Notes under the pieces: generated by a model | What the model was told of the DNA's origin: nothing | The model's input: only the letters and a program-made list of their open reading frames with translations | Database searches by the model: none | Shown: piece by piece, positions 59,090 through 64,000 of the stretch | Position numbering within the stretch: position 1 is the stretch's first letter | Layout: each line of letters opens with the position of its first letter | Origin: Streptomyces sp. DvalAA-43 | GTDB taxonomy: Bacteria; Actinomycetota; Actinomycetes; Streptomycetales; Streptomycetaceae | NCBI RefSeq assembly: GCF_900091725.1 | Contig: NZ_FMBW01000044.1 | Location: 496,001-560,000 of the forward strand | Direction: 5' to 3' | DNA length: 64,000 nt | Made by a program: the position numbers and the translations under genes

Positions 59090-60180
59090 CCGTCCCCCTG
59101 CCCAGGGCCTCTCTGCCGGACGAGCCCGGCAGGGCCCGGAAGGGAGGCCCCGGGACCGGCGGTGCGCCGAGACTCTCGGACATCGCCGGTCAGGCGGCGG
59201 TCAGCGAGGCGACCGTCAGCCGGGTGCTCAACGGGAAACCGGGCGTCGCGGACCCCACCCGTCAGCGGGTGCTCGCGGCGCTGGACATCCTCGGCTACGA
59301 ACGTCCCGTACGGCTGCGCAGGCGCAGCGCCGGGCTGATCGGACTGGTGACGCCCGAGCTCACCAACCCGATCTTCCCGGCGTTCGCGCAGGCCGTGGAA
59401 CAGATGCTGGCCGGGCACGGCTACACCCCGGTGCTCTGCACCCAGCTGCCCGGCGGCGCCACCGAGGACGAACTCGTCGAGCAGCTCGTCGAACGCGGCG
59501 TCGGCGGGATCGTCTTCATCTCCGGGCTGCACGCCGACCTGTCGGCCGACCCGGTCCGGTACGCCGCGCTCACCGACCGCGGCGTGCCGTTCGTCCTGAT
59601 CAACGGCTACAACGAACGGATCAGCGCCCCGTTCGTCTCGCCCGACGACGCCGCCGCCGTGCGGATGGCCGTCGGGCACCTCGCCGACCTCGGCCACAGC
59701 CGGGTCGGCCTGGCGATCGGACCACAGCGCTATGTGCCGTCCCGCCGCAAGCGCGAGGGGTTCCTCGACGCCGCGGTGGGGCTGCTGGGGCTGGACCGTG
59801 CCGAGGCCGAACTCCTGGTCTGCCCCACGCTGTTCAGCGTCGAGGGCGGCCAGGTCGCGGCGGGGGCGCTGCTCGACCAGGGGTGCACGGGCATCGTCTG
59901 CGGCAGCGACCTGATGGCGCTGGGCGTGGTGCGCGCGGCCCGGGAGCGCGGGCTCGGCGTGCCGCGCGACGTGTCGGTGGTGGGCTTCGACGACTCGCAG
60001 CTCATCGCGTTCACCGATCCGCCGCTGACGACGGTGCGTCAGCCCGTACAGGCCATGGCGGCGGCGGCGGTGAGCGCCCTGCTGGAGGAGATCGGCGGCA
60101 GCCCGGTACAGCGTACGGAGTACGTGTTCCAGCCGGAGCTGGTGGTACGGGGATCCACCGCGGCGGTCCGGGGGGTCTGA
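59086..60180 (+). CDS. Second MalR-like LacI family repressor
   Basis: A 364-residue LacI/GalR protein coupled to aglA by a GTGA overlap. The HTH (LSDIAGQAAVSEATVSRVLN, about residues 30-49) shares SEATVSRVLNGKPGVA with MalR, and the sensor domain is alike throughout. It has a 25-residue Pro/Arg/Gly-rich arm before the HTH that MalR lacks; no in-frame start is available closer to the HTH. It likely binds the same or very similar operators and forms a feedback or cross-talk pair with MalR, which is inference. Confidence 0.92.
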   Translation: MTVPLPRASLPDEPGRARKGGPGTGGAPRLSDIAGQAAVSEATVSRVLNGKPGVADPTRQRVLAALDILGYERPVRLRRRSAGLIGLVTPELTNPIFPAFAQAVEQMLAGHGYTPVLCTQLPGGATEDELVEQLVERGVGGIVFISGLHADLSADPVRYAALTDRGVPFVLINGYNERISAPFVSPDDAAAVRMAVGHLADLGHSRVGLAIGPQRYVPSRRKREGFLDAAVGLLGLDRAEAELLVCPTLFSVEGGQVAAGALLDQGCTGIVCGSDLMALGVVRAARERGLGVPRDVSVVGFDDSQLIAFTDPPLTTVRQPVQAMAAAAVSALLEEIGGSPVQRTEYVFQPELVVRGSTAAVRGV

Positions 60181-60206
60181 GGCCCGCGGGGCCGGTCCGG
60201 GCGTAC

Positions 60207-60271
60207 AGGAGAGGCACCGGGAGTCGGCCCTGAATGGGCCGGCGGGGAGTGCGACTCCGGGTGCCTCTCTT
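60207..60271 (+). terminator. Large terminator after the malEFG-aglA-malR2 unit
   Basis: A 17-bp arm (60210-60226) pairs with 60252-60268 with one mismatch, and an inner CGGCCC/GGGCCG stem (60226-60240 region) adds to it. It starts 26 bases past the regulator stop. Confidence 0.85.
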
Positions 60272-60364
60272 GTCCGTGACCGGCCCGGCCGGCCGGGCGC
60301 GTGGGGTCCGGGGTCGCCGGAACCCCCGGCCGGCCGGACCGGAGTCGGGAGAAACGTAACAGCG

Positions 60365-60392
60365 CTGCAATGTTTTGCGAAAGACCTTGCAG
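60365..60392 (+). promoter_or_regulatory. CTGCAA/TTGCAG operator pair ahead of amylase
   Basis: CTGCAA (60365-60370) and TTGCAG (60387-60392) form an inverted repeat, with TTTTGCGAAAG between. They resemble the malE and malR sites and lie upstream of the amylase promoter, a place for a second repressor dimer. Confidence 0.55.
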
Positions 60393-60441
60393 AAAGAAAA
60401 CTGCCGTATTTCCTGGATGTGAGCGGACGGTGTCCAAGGGG

Positions 60442-60470
60442 TTGACCGGGGACTGACGGGCTCGTACGGT
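60442..60470 (+). promoter_or_regulatory. Amylase promoter
   Basis: TTGACC and TACGGT are separated by 17 bases, a good vegetative-type promoter; start would be near 60477. Confidence 0.6.
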
Positions 60471-60492
60471 CTGCGTCGCGGCAAGGTTTGCA

Positions 60493-60507
60493 TTCTTGCA
60501 GCAAGAA
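60493..60507 (+). promoter_or_regulatory. 15-bp perfect palindrome at the amylase transcription start
   Basis: TTCTTGCAGCAAGAA lies just after the predicted start, with GCAAGG and TTTGCA adjacent (60481-60491). A MalR dimer here would block initiation. Streptomyces amylase promoters are known to carry TTGCA-type operators. Confidence 0.75.
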
Positions 60508-60589
60508 CCTTCAGGAGCCTTGAAGGCAGGGCGCGTTGCCATGTGAGGCTGCACCGTCACCCGCATTTCCCCCCACAGCAGGAGGAAAC

Positions 60590-61990
60590 ATGGCACGCAG
60601 ACCACTCTCCGCGGCGCTCGCCCTGGCGGCGGGCGCCGCCGCCCTCATATCCCCGGCCACCACCGCCCAGGCCGCCGCCCCCGGCGACAAGGACGTCACC
60701 GCCGTCCTCTTCGAGTGGAAGTTCGACTCCGTGGCCAAGGCGTGCACGGACACCCTCGGCCCGGCCGGCTACGGCTACGTACAGGTCTCGCCGCCCCAGG
60801 AGCACATCCAGGGCAGCCAGTGGTGGACCTCGTACCAGCCGGTCAGCTACAGGATCGCCGGACGGCTCGGCGACCGCGCCGCCTTCGCCGCCATGGTCGG
60901 CACCTGCCACGCCGCGGGCGTCAAGGTGGTCGCCGACTCCGTCATCAACCACATGTCGGCCGGATCGGGCACCGGCACCGGCGGGTCGTCGTACACCAAG
61001 TACGACTACCCCGGCGTGTACTCCGCGGCCGACATGGACGACTGCACCGCCCAGATCACCAACTACCAGGACCGCGCCAACGTCCAGAACTGCGAACTCG
61101 TCGGCCTCGCCGACCTGGACACCGGCGAGGACTACGTACGCGGCCGGATCGCCGCCTACCTCGACGACCTGCGCTCCCTGGGCGTGGACGGCTTCCGCAT
61201 CGACGCCGCCAAGCACATGCCCGCCGCCGACCTGGCGAACATCAAGTCACGGCTGAGCGACCCGAACGTCTACTGGAAGCAGGAGGCGATATACGGGGCG
61301 GGCGAGGCCGTCCAGCCCGACGAGTACACCGGAACCGGCGACGTCCAGGAATTCCGTTACGCCCGCAGCCTCAAGCAGGTCTTCGACAACGAGAACCTCG
61401 CCTATCTGAAGAACTTCGGCGAGGGCTGGGGCTTCATGCCGTCGTCGAAGGCCGCGGTGTTCGTCGACAACCACGACACCGAGCGCGGCGGCGACACACT
61501 GAACTACAAGGACGGCGCGAACTACACCCTCGCCAATGTCTTCATGCTGGCCTGGCCCTACGGCTCGCCCGACGTCCACTCCGGCTACGAGTGGTCCGAC
61601 AAGGACGCCGGTCCGCCCAACGGCGGCACGGTGAACGCCTGTTACAGCGACGGATGGAAGTGCCAGCACGCCTGGCGCGAGATCGCCTCCATGGTGGGCT
61701 TCCGCAACACCGCGCGCGGCGAGGCCGTCACCGACTGGTGGGACGACGGCGGCGACCGGATCGCCTTCGGCCGCGGAGCCAAGGCGTACGTCGCCATCAA
61801 CCACGAGGGCTCCGCGCTGACCCGGACGTTCCAGACCTCGCTGCCCGCCGGAGACTACTGCGACATCCAGTCCGGCAACGGCGTCACGGTGAACGGCTCG
61901 GGCCAGTTCACCGCGACCCTGGGCGCGAACACGGCACTGGCCCTCCAGGTGAACGCCCGTACCTGCACGGGCGTCGGCACCACGGGCTGA
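60590..61990 (+). CDS. Secreted alpha-amylase (GH13) without starch-binding domain
   Basis: A 466-residue secreted enzyme. Signal peptide residues 1-28 end TTAQAA. GH13 motifs: VVADSVINHMS, GFRIDAAKH (nucleophile), KQEAIYGAGEAVQ (acid), FVDNHDTERGG. The usual Streptomyces amylase carries a C-terminal CBM20 (about 560 residues); here the protein ends after the beta-sandwich domain C (ANTALALQVNARTCTGVGTTG). GGAGGAA lies five bases before the ATG. It makes maltodextrins outside for MalEFG. Confidence 0.93.
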   Translation: MARRPLSAALALAAGAAALISPATTAQAAAPGDKDVTAVLFEWKFDSVAKACTDTLGPAGYGYVQVSPPQEHIQGSQWWTSYQPVSYRIAGRLGDRAAFAAMVGTCHAAGVKVVADSVINHMSAGSGTGTGGSSYTKYDYPGVYSAADMDDCTAQITNYQDRANVQNCELVGLADLDTGEDYVRGRIAAYLDDLRSLGVDGFRIDAAKHMPAADLANIKSRLSDPNVYWKQEAIYGAGEAVQPDEYTGTGDVQEFRYARSLKQVFDNENLAYLKNFGEGWGFMPSSKAAVFVDNHDTERGGDTLNYKDGANYTLANVFMLAWPYGSPDVHSGYEWSDKDAGPPNGGTVNACYSDGWKCQHAWREIASMVGFRNTARGEAVTDWWDDGGDRIAFGRGAKAYVAINHEGSALTRTFQTSLPAGDYCDIQSGNGVTVNGSGQFTATLGANTALALQVNARTCTGVGTTG

Positions 61991-62183
61991 CCGGGGCGAC
62001 ACCGGGGGCGGGGGCATACCAGGGCGATCCCCGCAGGGCGGCGCGGTAATAGAACGGCTCACTCGCGGTGTCGGGTGAGTCCGCGCCGTCCGAGGAGACG
62101 CCCTGGTGGGCCCCCGCCCCACCCCGCCACCCGACAAGTCCGCCCACCCCGAGCCCCCACCCGCACACAAGGAGACCCAGCCC

Positions 62184-64000
62184 GTGTCCCGTTCCACCCT
62201 CGGACGGGGAGCCGTCGCCGCACTCTGCGCGGCGCTCCTCCCCGTCGTCCCGGCGGCAACCGCGTCGGCCACGTCGAGACCCCCGGGCCCGCCCTCGGAC
62301 GCCAGGCTGGCCGCCGAACCCGCCCGTCACGACCTGACGCGCGAACAGTTCTACTTCGTCATGCCCGACCGGTTCGCCAACGGTGACACCTCCAACGACC
62401 GGGGCGGGCTCACCGGTTCGCGCCTGGAGACCGGGTACGACCCCACCGACAAGGGCTTCTACCAGGGCGGCGACCTCAAGGGCCTGACCGACCGGCTCGA
62501 CTACATCAAGGGCCTCGGCACCACCGCCATCTGGCTCGCCCCGATCTTCAAGAACCGCCCCGTCCAGGGCACCGGCAAGGACGCATCGGCCGGCTACCAC
62601 GGCTACTGGATCACCGACTTCACCCAGGTCGACCCGCACTTCGGCACCAACGCCGACCTGTCGAAGCTGATCGACCGGGCCCACGGCAAGGGCATGAAGG
62701 TCTTCTTCGACGTCATCACCAACCACACCGCGGACACCGTCGACTACGCCGAGCGGACCTACGGCTACCGGCCGAAGGGCGCCTATCCGTACCTGGACAG
62801 GGACGGCCGCCCCTTCGACGACGCCAAGGGCCTGGCGAAGGTGGGCACGGACTCGTTCCCGTACACCCCCAAGAACACCGGGACCGCCGGGGCCAAGGTC
62901 CCCTCCTGGCTCAACGACCCGACGATGTACCACAACCGGGGCGACTCGACCTTCGCCGGGGAGTCCGCCACGTACGGCGACTTCTCCGGGCTGGACGACC
63001 TGTGGACCGAACGGCCCGAGGTCGTCTCCGGCATGGAGAAGATCTACGAGAAGTGGGTCAGGGACTTCGACATCGACGGCTTCCGGATCGACACCGTCAA
63101 ACACGTCGACCTGGACTTCTGGACCCAGTGGGCGACGGCCCTGGACACCTACGCGGCCAAGCACGGCCGCGAGGACTTCTTCATGTTCGGCGAGGTCTAC
63201 TCCGCCGACACCGCGATCACCTCGCCCTACGTCACCCGGGGCCGGCTCGACGCGACGCTCGACTTCCCGTTCCAGGAAGCGGCCCGCCAGTACGCCTCGC
63301 AGGGTGCCCCGGCCTCGAAGCTCGCCGCCGTCTTCGGCGACGACTACCGGTACACCACCGACAAGGCCAACGCCTACGAGCAGGTCACCTTCCTCGGCAA
63401 CCACGACATGGGCCGCATCGGCACGTTCCTGAAGCAGGACAACCCGAAGGCGGACGACGCCGAGCTGGTCAAGCGCGCCGGACTCGCCAACGAGCTGATG
63501 TTCCTCGGCCGCGGCAACCCCGTCGTCTACTACGGCGACGAGCAGGGCTTCACCGGCGCGGGCGGCGACAAGGACGCCCGCCAGACCATGTTCGCCTCCA
63601 AGACCGCCGACTACCTCGACGACGACGAGCTGGGGACCGACCGCACCCACGCCACCGACGCGTACGACACGAAGCACCCCCTGTACCGCACCATCGCCGC
63701 GCTCTCCGCACTCACCCGGAAGAACCCGGCGCTGCGCGACGGCGTCCAGACCGAGCGCTACGCCGAGGGCTCCGTCTACGCCTTCTCCCGCACGGACCCC
63801 GAGAAGCCCGACGAGTACCTGGTAGCCGCCAACAACGGCACCGCCCCGAGGACCGTCGAGCTCCCCACCGCATCCCCGAACACGAACTTCCTTACCCTGT
63901 ACGGTGGTTCGGGCACGGTCCGCAATGGCGCCGACCGGAAGATCACCGTCACCGTCCCCGCCCTCTCCAGCCTCGTGCTGCGCGCCGAGAAGCCCCTGGG
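62184..64000 (+). CDS. Secreted amylase/pullulanase, N-terminal part only
   Basis: An open frame from GTG 62184 (AAGGAGA ahead) through the window end; 605 codons are visible and the 3' end is missing. A signal peptide (about 1-33, ending ATASA) is followed by a complete GH13 module: DVITNHTADTV, GFRIDTVKH, FMFGEVYS and FLGNHDMGR, then domain C. The QFYFVMPDRFANGD start is typical of the large Streptomyces bifunctional alpha-amylase/pullulanase (about 1800 residues in S. coelicolor, from memory), so a second pullulanase module probably lies outside. Depolymerises starch and branched dextrins. Confidence 0.9.
   Translation, partial: MSRSTLGRGAVAALCAALLPVVPAATASATSRPPGPPSDARLAAEPARHDLTREQFYFVMPDRFANGDTSNDRGGLTGSRLETGYDPTDKGFYQGGDLKGLTDRLDYIKGLGTTAIWLAPIFKNRPVQGTGKDASAGYHGYWITDFTQVDPHFGTNADLSKLIDRAHGKGMKVFFDVITNHTADTVDYAERTYGYRPKGAYPYLDRDGRPFDDAKGLAKVGTDSFPYTPKNTGTAGAKVPSWLNDPTMYHNRGDSTFAGESATYGDFSGLDDLWTERPEVVSGMEKIYEKWVRDFDIDGFRIDTVKHVDLDFWTQWATALDTYAAKHGREDFFMFGEVYSADTAITSPYVTRGRLDATLDFPFQEAARQYASQGAPASKLAAVFGDDYRYTTDKANAYEQVTFLGNHDMGRIGTFLKQDNPKADDAELVKRAGLANELMFLGRGNPVVYYGDEQGFTGAGGDKDARQTMFASKTADYLDDDELGTDRTHATDAYDTKHPLYRTIAALSALTRKNPALRDGVQTERYAEGSVYAFSRTDPEKPDEYLVAANNGTAPRTVELPTASPNTNFLTLYGGSGTVRNGADRKITVTVPALSSLVLRAEKPL

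Noticed and set aside
61908..63677. 589-codon minus-strand frame opposite the amylase/pullulanase
   Set aside because: Shadow; plus strand carries all GH13 motifs.

Overview
The window is very GC-rich, with strong codon-position bias, GGAGG-type ribosome binding sites, frequent GTG starts and ATGA/GTGA gene overlaps. It carries Streptomyces hallmarks: an AfsR/SARP regulator, DmdR/IdeR-type iron boxes, GlnE plus a GlnA2-like synthetase, and a maltose cluster without its own ATPase. From memory the gene order resembles the SCO2226 to SCO228x stretch of the S. coelicolor core chromosome, inverted. No tRNA, rRNA, insertion sequence, prophage or CRISPR array was found.

Region 1 (1-14.0 kb) is an iron and heme island. 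efeO-efeB-efeU (ferrous iron uptake) and a lipoprotein gene run leftward. Next come hmuT-hmuU-hmuV (heme ABC importer, leftward), two surface HtaA heme-binding protein genes (rightward), a PhzF-like isomerase gene and a TTG-started heme oxygenase gene. Three iron-box-like sites (6027, 9254, 13901) sit at the promoters, so the set probably forms one iron-repressed regulon: bind heme at the wall, import it, open it for iron, and take up ferrous iron.

Region 2 (14.0-33 kb) is mostly housekeeping: methionine aminopeptidase, two MFS exporters, an F420:NADPH reductase, a site-2 protease relative, a giant AfsR-like regulator beside a DrrAB-type ABC exporter, panB, a drug exporter with a perfect 19-bp palindrome and a TetR gene downstream, a membrane-anchored nuclease/phosphatase-fold protein, and nadE.

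Region 3 (33-37 kb) looks like copper/redox defence: Tat-exported multicopper oxidase with a CsoR-like site upstream, an Hrp1-like CBS protein, and DUF305 and DUF3105 membrane proteins.

Region 4 (37-52 kb) holds a GlnA2-like synthetase, a three-gene overlapping operon (discoidin-metallophosphoesterase, MFS, beta-propeller-like membrane protein), an unusual short leader before a PrmC-related methyltransferase, a flavin/F420-type oxidase, glnE, a TetR/APC permease/amidohydrolase module with a 23-bp near-palindromic operator, and a PAP2 enzyme.

Region 5 (52.6-64 kb) is the maltodextrin regulon: malR, malEFG, aglA, a second malR-like gene coupled to aglA, a secreted alpha-amylase, and the start of a large secreted amylase/pullulanase cut by the window edge. 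TTGCA-type repeats occur at the malR-malE and amylase promoters. Extracellular enzymes cleave starch, MalEFG imports maltodextrins, AglA cleaves them to glucose, and the LacI-type repressors sense the supply.

Three gaps exceed 300 bases. 38580-38904 holds a terminator and a palindrome. 53631-53988 and 60181-60589 hold the mal and amylase control regions. Elsewhere coding is nearly continuous. The most unusual signals are the AUU-start leader at 42.67 kb, two intergenic arrays with exact periods (23 bp at 28.26 kb, 29 bp at 47.35 kb), and a 128-bp overlap between efeU and the lipoprotein gene.
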